This document shows positions 1 through 7,839 of a DNA stretch of 32,011 bases, one piece after another (within the stretch, counting starts at the first letter, position 1; each line of letters starts with the position of its first letter). The stretch comes from Bacteroidia bacterium (GTDB taxonomy: Bacteria > Bacteroidota > Bacteroidia > Cytophagales > Cyclobacteriaceae), in assembly GCA_030430675.1 (NCBI GenBank), contig JAUIKU010000026.1, positions 1 through 32,011 of the forward strand, read 5' to 3'. The notes beneath the pieces were generated by a model. It did no database searches. It saw only the letters and a list, made by a program, of their open reading frames with translations, and was not told the origin of the DNA. The position numbers and the translations under genes were made by a program.

Positions 1-206
1 ACTGGGTCTTTATGGAGGAGAATATTCATCAAAATCATCTGGGAACTATGGTAAATGCCGCAGCCCATTATGCGATAATGACCGGGCAGTCACCGGTGGG
101 ACTTCCTATGTGGGACCCATACCCCGAGTCCCTGGTGCTGGCCCTGCAGGAAAGAGTGTGGGAAGTGGTAAAGCAGTGGAAATCAGGGGTGGTAGATATA
201 GAATAA
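1..206 (+). CDS. C-terminal fragment of a probable SGNH-type hydrolase (5' end outside window)
   Basis: The reading frame is open from the first bases (codons TGG GTC TTT precede the ATG at 12) and stops with TAA at 204-206, so this is the end of a longer gene cut by the window edge. The readable tail holds HLGTMVNAAAHYAIMTGQSP followed by a segment like LVLALQERVWEVV. In SGNH/GDSL hydrolases of the DUF4886 kind, the catalytic His lies in a similar 'HP/HLxxxGxYLAAxVFYAxLTGxSP' block, followed by a helix ending in 'AWEVV'. The family call rests on that resemblance from memory; nothing upstream is available to show the Ser motif. The ATG at 12 is unlikely to be the true start. Confidence 0.45.
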   Translation, partial: WVFMEENIHQNHLGTMVNAAAHYAIMTGQSPVGLPMWDPYPESLVLALQERVWEVVKQWKSGVVDIE

Positions 207-311
207 TAAGGTCTTGAGGGGAAGTCAATAAAAACCAAATATATCGGTTTTGGCAAACATTTTGCTGTTAATATTTGTTATAACATTAGCTTAAACAGGA
301 AAGTGAAAACC

Positions 312-731
312 ATGAAAACTATATTTGGATTTATTGTAGCAGCGGCCTTCCTGGCAGGTTGCGCAGCTCCCAGGACCGCTATGAGACCCCCCGCAGAAAA
401 TGTAATCGATTTGACTCAGAAAGAAGAGGGGGAGGAGTATGAGTTGATCGTAATGGACCCGGGATTTGAAACCTGGTTCCTTACCACCTGGAATCCAGCC
501 AAAGACCGCAGCGTTAACTACTATTCCCATTGGAATAATATCTATGTATCCGCGTGGAATTATAAGGCCTCACAGCCTCATACGTCACAATTCTTCGATA
601 CCATGATCAACTACGAACCCACCATCGATTACGGCATGGAGCTGGAGAGAAAGCTGTACTACTATTTCAGGTATGTGGATACCAAAAAGAGGGTTCCCAT
701 ACTGGACACACGGCCTCCCGGTGCCATTTAA
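312..731 (+). CDS. DUF6146-like lipoprotein
   Basis: A protein of about 139 residues with an N-terminal hydrophobic stretch ending in a lipobox (FLAGC), so it is predicted to be a lipoprotein anchored in the cell envelope. After a short polar linker comes a conserved core, EYELIVMDPGFETWF, then tyrosine- and tryptophan-rich segments including NNIYVSAWNYK. This pattern matches the DUF6146 family, which is common in Bacteroidota and has no known function. Two starts are possible: GTG at 303 and ATG at 312. The ATG is chosen because it gives a normal signal sequence and leaves better spacing to the AGGA at 297-300. It runs toward the Kef gene and ends about 50 bases before that gene's stop, so the two are convergent. 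Confidence 0.7.
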   Translation: MKTIFGFIVAAAFLAGCAAPRTAMRPPAENVIDLTQKEEGEEYELIVMDPGFETWFLTTWNPAKDRSVNYYSHWNNIYVSAWNYKASQPHTSQFFDTMINYEPTIDYGMELERKLYYYFRYVDTKKRVPILDTRPPGAI

Positions 732-765
732 TCAGAACCTTATAACATACTTCGCAGTATAATTT

Positions 766-798
766 GGGCCCTGTCACTATGAATTAGTGGCCGGGCTC
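766..798. terminator. Hairpin between convergent genes
   Basis: A near-perfect stem: GCCC (768-771) pairs with GGGC (793-796) and CACTA (775-779) with TAGTG (785-789). Wobble-tolerant pairs join them with one mismatch, around a 5-base loop. It lies between the converging DUF6146 gene and the Kef gene and overlaps the Kef stop codon. There is no clear T-tract on either side, so a terminator role is inferred from position and stem strength. Confidence 0.4.
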
Positions 799-2706
799 TG
801 TGTTGTTGGGTGTCCTTTTGTTATTATCTTTCTCGTCCTTGATTCGCATCTGCTCACTGTCCCACTGATGATCATCCTCAACGATGCCTCTTTGCAGGTC
901 TTCACTCAGCAGTTTCTCCTGAAGTTCAATTTCTTCCCTGGCCCTGAAAATGTATTTTTCGCTATTTCTGGGTTCCTGAGCCAACCTTTTTAAGCTGTCA
1001 TCATCGTATTTGATAAAATTCTGAGCCTGACGGTGAATGGTGTATTTCCTGAAACCCATATGATGCAGCACGTCACTGGCAAGTTTTAATGAAGTATCCA
1101 GTGATTCCCGATATACATCCTCTATGCCCATATTCAACAGTTCATAGGCGTCATAACGGCTTTTGGCGCGTACCAGTAATTTCAGTTTGGGATATTGCTC
1201 TTTCAACCGTTTAACCAGGCTAACGGTGGTATCGGGGTCGTCCAGTGCGCATATCAGCAGGGAGGCATCGGCAATTCCCGCCGATTCCAACAAATCCATC
1301 CTGGTGGCATCGCCATAATACACCTCGAACCCCATTTTTCTTAAAAGGTCCACCCGGTTGGAATCGCGGTCCAATATAGTGGCTTCAATACCGTGTGATC
1401 TCAAAAACCGGCCTACCGAACTCCCAAAATGGCCAAATCCCAACAGGATTACTTTCTGGGACCTGGCAATGTGATCCATGGCCCTCCTTTGTGATTCCTT
1501 TGTTCCTACCCTGGGCAGGATCAATCGTTCATTGATAATACCCAAGATAGGAGCCAGGGTCATGCTGAGGGCAGTAACTACCAGCATCAAATCCAGTTGG
1601 ACACGGTCCAGTATTCTTAGCTGGAAAGCAAATGACAGTAACACAAAAGCAAATTCACCCACCTGGGCCAGACCAATGCTCAACAATAATTTTTGATCCG
1701 TCTGCATGCGAAACAGCGTACCAACCAGAAATAACACCGCGGCCTTTAACGCAATAACCCCGATCACCAGTCCACCTATAAGCAGTGGGTTTTCTTCGAT
1801 TACAATAAAGTTAACGGATGCACCTACCGCAATAAAAAACAAGCCCAGCAGCAAGCCCTTAAAAGGCTCCAGGTTACTTTCCAGCTCATGTTTGAATTCA
1901 CTGGTGGCCAGCACCACTCCTCCCAAAAACGCCCCTAACGCGGGACTTAAACCCACCAGTTCCATCACAAATGCAAAGCCCAGCACGATCAATAAGGCGG
2001 TAGCCACCAGCAACTCTCTCAACCGGGTGGTAGCTACCAGTCGCAACAACGGGACAATCAGGTAGCGTCCGGCCACCACCACCAGCACCATGGAAAGCAA
2101 CACCGCCAATGCCTGAAACCCCAGGGGCAGGTTTTCCAGCATATAGGCACTCATCTCTTCCTGGTGACCATTTCCGGCAGCATGAGTTGTTTCTGTTAAC
2201 AATGGAATAATGGCCAGCATGGGGATCACAATGATATCCTGAAAAAGCAGCACTGAAAAAGCAGAAGTACCGTAAGAGGTATCAAATAGTCCCTTTTCCT
2301 TTATCGTCTGGAGTACGATGGCAGTTGAAGACAACACCACAGCCATAGAGATCACCAGGGACACTTTCCAGCTATATCCCAGATAAGTAAACAGCGGGTA
2401 AGCAAGAATCAAAGTAAACAGCAGTTGCAGCCCACCCATGCCCACAATGGTTTTCCTCATTTTCCAGAAGTTCCCGGGCTCGATCTCCAGTCCAATGAGA
2501 AACAGCATTATCACCACCCCAAACTCTGCAAAATGCAGAATGTCTTCTCCTTCTTCCCCCACAAACCCCAACACATAGGGACCAATCAATATCCCGGCGA
2601 TCAAATAACCCAATACAGAGCTCAAGCCAAACTTTTTGGCCAGGGGCACACAAACAACCGCTCCCACCAGGAAAACAATTACTTCAAAAAGGACATTACC
2701 GCTCAT
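784..2706 (-). CDS. KefB/KefC-like K+:H+ antiporter (CPA2 family) with RCK domain
   Basis: A 640-residue CPA2-family monovalent cation:proton antiporter of the glutathione-gated Kef type. Residues 1-395 are a multi-helix membrane domain; they include the conserved GLEIEP segment near 72-77 and LLFQDI near 153-158. A cytoplasmic RCK/TrkA-N domain follows from about 417 to 530, with the nucleotide-binding loop GFGHFG at 423-428 and an acidic residue after the next strand (ILDRDSNR). The last 100 residues are charged and probably disordered. Length matches E. coli KefB/KefC (about 600-620). Its start overlaps the stop of the upstream flavoprotein gene by 4 bases (2703-2706), which implies translational coupling. 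Kef systems expel K+ to acidify the cytoplasm during electrophile stress. Whether this one is glutathione-gated cannot be read from the sequence. Confidence 0.88.
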   Translation of the reverse strand: MSGNVLFEVIVFLVGAVVCVPLAKKFGLSSVLGYLIAGILIGPYVLGFVGEEGEDILHFAEFGVVIMLFLIGLEIEPGNFWKMRKTIVGMGGLQLLFTLILAYPLFTYLGYSWKVSLVISMAVVLSSTAIVLQTIKEKGLFDTSYGTSAFSVLLFQDIIVIPMLAIIPLLTETTHAAGNGHQEEMSAYMLENLPLGFQALAVLLSMVLVVVAGRYLIVPLLRLVATTRLRELLVATALLIVLGFAFVMELVGLSPALGAFLGGVVLATSEFKHELESNLEPFKGLLLGLFFIAVGASVNFIVIEENPLLIGGLVIGVIALKAAVLFLVGTLFRMQTDQKLLLSIGLAQVGEFAFVLLSFAFQLRILDRVQLDLMLVVTALSMTLAPILGIINERLILPRVGTKESQRRAMDHIARSQKVILLGFGHFGSSVGRFLRSHGIEATILDRDSNRVDLLRKMGFEVYYGDATRMDLLESAGIADASLLICALDDPDTTVSLVKRLKEQYPKLKLLVRAKSRYDAYELLNMGIEDVYRESLDTSLKLASDVLHHMGFRKYTIHRQAQNFIKYDDDSLKRLAQEPRNSEKYIFRAREEIELQEKLLSEDLQRGIVEDDHQWDSEQMRIKDEKDNNKRTPNNTEPGH

Positions 2707-3308
2707 GTCAGGTGCTCATTACTTAATTCCGGAATATCATTTAAAAAATGGCAGTGGGCCACCTGCTTCTGGGATAAACCCTCCTGTAACCGCCTGATCA
2801 AATTCTGGTATTGTCTGCCGTATTTTTCCAGGTCATCTTCCGATAAACCATGAGTACCCGTTACCGCAAAAGGGGGCAGGTATTCCATTCCACATAATTT
2901 GGCAGTTTGTTCGAATGGCACCAGGAACTGGTTTATGGAATAATGGTTGTATCCTTCGGCACAATATACTTCCCTGGTCCCGCCTGCGGTAATGACATTC
3001 AATGCCTGCTTGCCCGCCAGCGCATTCCCCTGAGGGCCATAAGCCCATCGATACTCCAAAACCACGTCAATCCACTGTTTCATTAAAGGGGGACAGCTGT
3101 ACCAGTAAAATGGATGATGCCAGACGACTATATCATGATTTGACAGCAACTCCTGTTCTCTGTGCAGGTCGATATTAAAATCGGGATACAGTTCATACAG
3201 GTCATGGAAGGTAACCCCATCAATATGCTCCAATTTATCCACCAGCACTTTGTTGATCCTGGAGCGTTCGAATTTAGGATGTGCAAATATGATTAGTACC
3301 CTGGACAT
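2703..3308 (-). CDS. KefF/KefG-like NAD(P)H:quinone oxidoreductase, flavodoxin fold
   Basis: A 201-residue flavodoxin-like protein of the NQO1/KefF family. Visible signatures are the N-terminal FMN-binding strand and loop VLIIFAHPKFERSR (4-17), the conserved block HPFYWYSCPPLMKQWID (65-81), the WAYG motif at 88-91, and a GK..NVITAGG segment just after residue 98. Such proteins are ancillary subunits that sit on the cytosolic RCK domain of Kef antiporters, activate them, and can reduce quinones. The partner antiporter is encoded directly downstream with a 4-base overlap, which supports this role. Length is slightly above E. coli KefF (176) and KefG (184), with the extra residues at the C-terminus. 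Whether FMN or FAD is bound is not decidable here. Confidence 0.85.
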   Translation of the reverse strand: MSRVLIIFAHPKFERSRINKVLVDKLEHIDGVTFHDLYELYPDFNIDLHREQELLSNHDIVVWHHPFYWYSCPPLMKQWIDVVLEYRWAYGPQGNALAGKQALNVITAGGTREVYCAEGYNHYSINQFLVPFEQTAKLCGMEYLPPFAVTGTHGLSEDDLEKYGRQYQNLIRRLQEGLSQKQVAHCHFLNDIPELSNEHLT

Positions 3309-3354
3309 GAATAAGATCTACCAGTTTCTGAAGCGTTTAGTTGTTCATAAAACT

Positions 3355-4368
3355 TCAAAACAGGATCACTGTTTTGCCAATGGTCTTGCCCGATTCCTGC
3401 ATTTCATGGGCTTTTTTCAGGTTTTCTACGGTAAAACCTTCCAGGATCGTGGTTAAAGTTGTTCTAATAACCCCCTGGTCCAGCAGCTCTGCCAATTGGT
3501 TGAGTATCCGGTGCTGCTGGTCCATGTCATCGGTTTGGTACATGGAGCGGGTGTACATAAGCTCCCAGGAAAAACTAACACTCTTGGTTTTCAGGATATT
3601 CAAGTTAAGCGGTTTGCTGCTACCGGTGATGGAAACAATATGTCCCTGGGGTTTAATGATCTCTGCTGCCGTTTCCCAATAGCCCCCCAGGTCCACGAAA
3701 TCCAGGATGTAATCTACTTCAGCATGCCCGATTTTTTTCAACTCCTTTTTTAGCTTATAATGATTTACTACATAGTCCGCACCCATTTCCTTACACCAGT
3801 TGGCGGAATCAGGCCGGGAAGCGGTAGCAATTACCGTCAATCCTGCCACTTGTTTGGCGATCTGAATGGCTATAGAACCCACCCCGCCGGCACCGGCCAG
3901 GATCAAAACTGTTTTTCCTTTGTCCGCTTCCGAGTTGATCTTAATGCGGTCAAACAACGATTCCCAGGCAGTGAGCCCGGTCAATGGAATAGCCGCTGCT
4001 TCGGCATCGGTTAGGCCTTTGGGTTTATATCCCACAATGCGTTCATCGACCAACTGGTATTCGGCATTACTGCCACTGCGGGTAAGATCTCCCGCGTAGT
4101 ACACCTGGTCTCCTACCTTAAACCGCGATACCTGGTCACCCACAGCTTCCACCGTTCCAGTGGCATCCCAGCCTATGATTTTGGGGGTATCCAGTTTGGT
4201 ATCCTTGGCAGCACTTTGTCTTATCTTAAAATCAACCGGGTTTACCGAAATGGCGGCGATCTTCACCAACAGATCATGGTCTGCAGGCACTGGTTTTTCC
4301 GTTTCGAATTCAATGAAACTTTTCTTCTTGGCAATGGGTAATGAGCGTTTAAATCCTATGGCTTTCAT
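3355..4368 (-). CDS. Zinc-type alcohol dehydrogenase-like / quinone oxidoreductase (MDR superfamily)
   Basis: A 337-residue medium-chain dehydrogenase/reductase. The N-terminal catalytic fold begins MKAIGFKRSLP; the Rossmann dinucleotide loop is LAGAGGVGSIAIQIAK in the middle. The cysteine-rich structural zinc lobe of classical alcohol dehydrogenases is not seen, which favours the NADPH-dependent quinone/enone reductase branch, annotated in many genomes as 'zinc-binding alcohol dehydrogenase family protein'. A TTG five codons upstream (4383) is also in frame. The ATG at 4368 is preferred because AAAGGA lies 8 bases before it and because homologues start MKAIG. It lies 46 bases upstream of the KefF-like gene on the same strand, so a three-gene stress operon is likely. 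The substrate is unknown. Confidence 0.82.
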   Translation of the reverse strand: MKAIGFKRSLPIAKKKSFIEFETEKPVPADHDLLVKIAAISVNPVDFKIRQSAAKDTKLDTPKIIGWDATGTVEAVGDQVSRFKVGDQVYYAGDLTRSGSNAEYQLVDERIVGYKPKGLTDAEAAAIPLTGLTAWESLFDRIKINSEADKGKTVLILAGAGGVGSIAIQIAKQVAGLTVIATASRPDSANWCKEMGADYVVNHYKLKKELKKIGHAEVDYILDFVDLGGYWETAAEIIKPQGHIVSITGSSKPLNLNILKTKSVSFSWELMYTRSMYQTDDMDQQHRILNQLAELLDQGVIRTTLTTILEGFTVENLKKAHEMQESGKTIGKTVILF

Positions 4369-4428
4369 AATAATTCCTTTCAATTGTACCTGTTTTTATT
4401 GATGGTCCTGCACCGAAGCCCGCGTAAA

Positions 4429-4509
4429 CGCGCTTTGCGTAGGCAGTCACCTGGTCAAAACCTTAAAAAAGCATACGGCATGACAATTATGGAGTTTACG
4501 TAAAGCGCG
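4429..4509. repeat. Imperfect 13-bp inverted repeat in intergenic region
   Basis: In the 231-base gap upstream of the MDR gene, CGCGCTTTGCGTA (4429-4441) is the reverse complement, with one mismatch, of TACGTAAAGCGCG (4497-4509). The right arm overlaps a self-complementary TTTACGTAAA (4495-4504). The arms are 55 bases apart. It could be a pair of operator half-sites or the remnant of a small element; nothing decides between these. Confidence 0.35.
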
Positions 4510-4599
4510 CGGGGTTGTTGTGCCTAAATGAGTTGGTGTTATGTGGCTGAACCAGCATAGTGCCCCGTTGTCATGAACCGGCCTGCCGATGTCCACACA

Positions 4600-5502
4600 T
4601 CATAAGCTGCCGGCGCTGAAAGTATCCCCCTGAGAAAGGTCTCCGGTCTCAAACCCTTTACGGAACCATCGCACCCGCTGTTCCGAAGTGCCGTGGGTAA
4701 AGCTGTCGGGGGTTACATAACCCTGTGTTTGTTTTTGCAGTTTGTCATCGCCAATAGCGTTGGCCGCCCTTAAAGCCTCTTCAATATCACCGGGCTCCAG
4801 GATGTCATTCATCTTTTGTGCATGGTATGCCCATACTCCCGCATAGAAATCGGCCTGTAGTTCCAGCCGCACGGATAACTGGTTATATTCCTCCTCCGAC
4901 AGCCTGCTTCTGGCAGCATGCACCTGGTCGGAGGTGCCCATCAGGTTTTGTACATGATGGCCCACTTCATGGGCGATCACATAAGCCATGGCAAAATCAC
5001 CGGGCGCTCCGAAGCGCTGGCTTAGATCCCGGTAAAAACTGAGATCTATATAGGCCGACTGGTCTGCGGGACAATAAAATGGCCCGGAAGCACTAGAAGC
5101 ACCGCCACAACCCGAACGTATGGCGCCATTGAATACAATAAGATTGGGCTCTGCATAGTTGGCCCCCAGCTCGTTGAACAACTTGTTCCACACATCTTCG
5201 GTGTCAGCCATCACTACTTCCACAAACTGATACAGTTCATCTTTTTCAACTCCCGCTGGCTGGCCTTGGCCCTGATTAGCCGATATGCCGGCATTGGGGT
5301 TTAATAAATTGAGCGGATTGCCAAAAAAGTAGAAGAATCCAATCACCACCAGCACCAGGATAATCTTGGTTTTCGTGATGCCACCCCTGAAAAACATGGT
5401 CAACAGGGCAAATATCATATTGGAACCACCACCGCCACCACCGGTACTGCGGCCCCGGTAATCTTTTACATTATCACTGCGTCTTCTTCCTTGCCATTTC
5501 AT
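4600..5502 (-). CDS. Neutral zinc metallopeptidase, YpfJ family (PF04228)
   Basis: A 300-residue membrane-anchored metallopeptidase-like protein. It opens with MKWQGRRRSDNVKDYRG, then a glycine-rich run (21-26), then a single transmembrane segment (about 45-61). The conserved domain follows: a Cys pair region (GCGG at 131-134 and FYCP near 142-145), the zinc-binding HEVGH at 178-182, and a downstream RLELQADFYAGVWA segment that supplies a further acidic ligand in this family. All expected blocks are present and length is normal (about 290-300). The biological role of YpfJ-like proteins is not established. It stands alone on the minus strand, with a repeat-rich gap upstream. Confidence 0.88.
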   Translation of the reverse strand: MKWQGRRRSDNVKDYRGRSTGGGGGGSNMIFALLTMFFRGGITKTKIILVLVVIGFFYFFGNPLNLLNPNAGISANQGQGQPAGVEKDELYQFVEVVMADTEDVWNKLFNELGANYAEPNLIVFNGAIRSGCGGASSASGPFYCPADQSAYIDLSFYRDLSQRFGAPGDFAMAYVIAHEVGHHVQNLMGTSDQVHAARSRLSEEEYNQLSVRLELQADFYAGVWAYHAQKMNDILEPGDIEEALRAANAIGDDKLQKQTQGYVTPDSFTHGTSEQRVRWFRKGFETGDLSQGDTFSAGSL

Positions 5503-5590
5503 ATTTGTGTCTTCCGGATGAATTACCGGATTAATTTACTGTATCCGGTTATGGAATAAAAAACATTAACCGTAAATGTGTAGGGGGCAT

Positions 5591-5737
5591 TGAGCTGTGG
5601 GCTGTGGGTACTATACGCGGTGAGCTTTGCGCGACGGGGTGTGTTTCGTGAGCGGTGGGCAATGTGCACCCTGCACCCTGCGCCCTATGCCCTATGCCCT
5701 ATGCCCTATGCCCTATGCTCTACGCTCTATGCCCTAA
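5591..5737. repeat. 7-bp tandem repeat tract (GCCCTAT units)
   Basis: Most of the 303-base gap between the metallopeptidase and the next gene is low-complexity with a 7-base period. Five perfect GCCCTAT units run from 5682 to 5716, followed by degenerate units GCTCTAC, GCTCTAT and GCCCTAA to 5737. Just before are two GCACCCT units (5666-5679). Further upstream, GCTGTGG occurs twice in tandem (5594-5607). A 7-base unit cannot encode a uniform repeat peptide, and no gene is credible here. Heptanucleotide intergenic repeats of this kind vary in copy number by replication slippage. Confidence 0.85.
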
Positions 5738-5805
5738 ATCCCTGTATGCTACTCCCTGTTGCCCTTGCTGTTTGCCTGTATGCTCAACCCTCTTGCTCTT
5801 GCTGG

Positions 5806-6636
5806 CTAATATGTCGTTAACCACCGCCACAATTTACCCAGTGCCGTTTTGGGTGGAGAGGGAACCTGTTCCACCTGTGCCGCTGGCTCCGGCCGGGGCG
5901 CCACTGGTTTCTGCTTTTGTTTAATGGCCTTAGCCTGCTGTACCTTTTGCTGGTAGCGGACTTTGCTCAACGCTTTTTTGCGCTGCTTTTCTTTCTCCTT
6001 ACGGCGCCTTTCCTGCCGGGCCTGGTACGCTTCCTTCTTTTTCTTGGCTTTTAAGCGCCTTTTTTCCCGCTCCTCTTCGCTTAACCGGGGTTCCCTTTGT
6101 TTTCGTCGATCTTCTGATTTTGCCTCTTTCTCTTCCTTGGTAAGCTTCTTTTTGGGTTCAGGTAATTCAATCTTACCTACCACCTTGAGTCCTTCCAACT
6201 CCTTCTTTGGTGCTTTGATCAAGGTGATTTTACTGAGATCTACCGGTTCTTCTTCAGATTCAAGCATTTCCAGCAGCTTGTCGGTTTCAATCGCAACTTC
6301 CTCTTTCTTGGCAGGGGTTTCCCGGTTTTCTGGGGCTACCACATCTTCCGGATCAGCGGTAGCCTGGTCCAAGGATTCTGGCGCGGACACTACAGGTTCC
6401 GCAGTATCCCGGGGTAATTGTTGCTCTTGCTCCTGTTGCTCATCCACCTGCTGCTCCTGCTGATCGATAAACATCTTCTCCGGATCTGCAAAGTGACTGG
6501 CGATCAAGGCCACTGACTGTTCGTCCAGTTTGGTATTGTGACCAAGTGAGTGGAGAGAGGGGTCCTGATCTTTCAGGTAAGAAATGACTTCCTTTTTTGA
6601 AATACCGTATTTCCGGGCTAATTGTCCTAATCTCAT
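5806..6636 (-). CDS. Lysine-rich protein with IF2_N-like N-terminal helix-turn-helix
   Basis: A 276-residue hypothetical protein. Residues 1-50 (MRLGQLARKYGISKKEVISY onwards) resemble the small IF2_N module found at the N-terminus of translation initiation factor IF-2: a short helical fold with the '(L/I)A.....S..E(V/I)...L' spacing. Then comes a Gln/Glu-rich acidic stretch (about 55-125), a segment ELEGLKVVGKIELPEPKKK that recalls the linker of Bacteroidota IF-2, a long Lys/Arg/Glu coiled-coil-like region (about 160-245), and a Pro-rich tail ending KLWRWLTTY. The GTPase domain of IF-2 is absent, so it is not IF-2. Binding to nucleic acid or ribosomes is a guess from charge alone. It is divergent from the AraC gene, with starts about 110 bases apart. 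Confidence 0.65.
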   Translation of the reverse strand: MRLGQLARKYGISKKEVISYLKDQDPSLHSLGHNTKLDEQSVALIASHFADPEKMFIDQQEQQVDEQQEQEQQLPRDTAEPVVSAPESLDQATADPEDVVAPENRETPAKKEEVAIETDKLLEMLESEEEPVDLSKITLIKAPKKELEGLKVVGKIELPEPKKKLTKEEKEAKSEDRRKQREPRLSEEEREKRRLKAKKKKEAYQARQERRRKEKEKQRKKALSKVRYQQKVQQAKAIKQKQKPVAPRPEPAAQVEQVPSPPKTALGKLWRWLTTY

Positions 6637-6747
6637 GCTAATACACTGCTTGAATGAGTAAAGCTAATGACTCTTTTGAAAAAGCACAAACAAGCTTCAA
6701 TGCCAGGTTCACCATTTAACTACCTTATTTATTATTTTGAGCGAGAA

Positions 6748-7752
6748 ATGAATTATATCTCCATCAGCCTGTTCAAGAAAGTGGTCAATCACGCCCTGGC
6801 AGAAGGAATGTCCAGGGATGATTTCAAGGGGCTGCCAACTTCCCCTGATGATATGGAAAAGCTGCAGGCGGTGCCCGCCGATCATTTCTTTGAGCTTCAC
6901 GAAAAAGTGGACGCGGTACTGGGACCGGGATTTTCCGTCAGAGTGGGACAGCAAATGGTTCTGGAGGACTATGGGGTACTTGGCCTTTCCTGGAAAACCT
7001 GTTCCTGGGCCGGTGAGATCTTTCATCGTTGTGAGCGCTATTTCAAATTGCTGTCCAACACCTATGTGTTTCAGGTAAAAAAACAAAAAGACAATTCCAG
7101 GGTATACCTGTACCGCGATGCCTATCGCAGGGGCGTGGCCCTTTCCAATGAAGCGACCTTTTCTGCCGCGGTGGTGGTACTGCGGGCCATCACCGACAGC
7201 AATATTTCCCCGGTGACGGTTTCCTTCAAGCATCAGGCGCCTGTTAATCAGGACAGCTATCAGGTGTTTCAATGTCCCATATCCTTTAAGCAGCAGCATA
7301 ACTTTATAGAATTCCGCACCACCGACCTGGAAATGCGTACTGCCAAAGCAGATACTGCTATCCATAAGTTCCTGGTAGACCAGGTGGAAGAAGAAACCAA
7401 AGTGCTGGAGATCAATGCTCATAAAATAGCCAGGGAAGTGGAAGGGCTGATAAAAGATGCCCTGCCCAGTGGCATCCCCAGTATCGGACAATTGGGTGAA
7501 AGCATGGGCATGAGTAGCAGGACCCTGTCCCGCAGACTGGCAGAAAATGGGATGAAATTTCGGGATCTGATCAAAAACACCCAGATAATCTTATCCACGG
7601 AGCTGCTTAAGAACACTCCCAGCAGCATTGGGGAAATAGCCTTTCAAACGGGGTTCTCTGACCAAAGCGCTTTCAACCGGGCCTTTAAAAAGTGGACCGG
7701 TAAATCACCCCTGGAATATCGGAAAGACGCCAATACCACAAGAATGGCTTAA
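6748..7752 (+). CDS. AraC-family transcriptional regulator with arabinose-binding-like N-terminal domain
   Basis: A 334-residue regulator. The N-terminal two thirds match the Arabinose_bd type domain (PF12625) found in OruR/ArgR-like AraC proteins, including YGVLGLSWKTC. The C-terminal 100 residues hold a double helix-turn-helix: the first around SIGQLGESMGMSSRTLSRRL, the second around IGEIAFQTGFSDQSAFNRAF, followed by KKWTGKSPLEYR. The frame is open back to an ATG at 6667. The ATG at 6748 (MNYISISLFKK) is preferred because the family normally starts close to this sequence and the extra 27 residues look unlike a domain. The next gene, an NmrA-like SDR, follows 87 bases downstream on the same strand and is the obvious candidate target. 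Confidence 0.85.
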   Translation: MNYISISLFKKVVNHALAEGMSRDDFKGLPTSPDDMEKLQAVPADHFFELHEKVDAVLGPGFSVRVGQQMVLEDYGVLGLSWKTCSWAGEIFHRCERYFKLLSNTYVFQVKKQKDNSRVYLYRDAYRRGVALSNEATFSAAVVVLRAITDSNISPVTVSFKHQAPVNQDSYQVFQCPISFKQQHNFIEFRTTDLEMRTAKADTAIHKFLVDQVEEETKVLEINAHKIAREVEGLIKDALPSGIPSIGQLGESMGMSSRTLSRRLAENGMKFRDLIKNTQIILSTELLKNTPSSIGEIAFQTGFSDQSAFNRAFKKWTGKSPLEYRKDANTTRMA

Positions 7753-7839
7753 ACTGTCAAAAGGTTGGCATAAAGAGTCAAGTTTTTAGCAACTCTGGTT
7801 GAGAACTTTACACCAGTTATAACCTTAAATCATACTGAC

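Noticed and set aside
5682-5737. Possible CRISPR array
   Set aside because: The units are 7 bases in direct tandem with no spacers, and no cas genes are present.
5963-6463. 166-codon plus-strand frame rich in Ser and Phe
   Set aside because: It is antisense to the lysine-rich IF2_N-like gene; the Lys/Glu codons of that gene read as Phe/Ser/Leu on the other strand. No domain is recognisable.
6709-7491. 260-codon minus-strand frame
   Set aside because: It lies wholly within the AraC-family gene 6748-7752, whose protein has clear domains. The antisense frame has no recognisable motif.
7753-7839. Operator-like half-sites (CTGGT and ACCAG) between the AraC gene and the SDR gene
   Set aside because: Only 5-base arms with an AT-rich spacer; too short to distinguish from chance.
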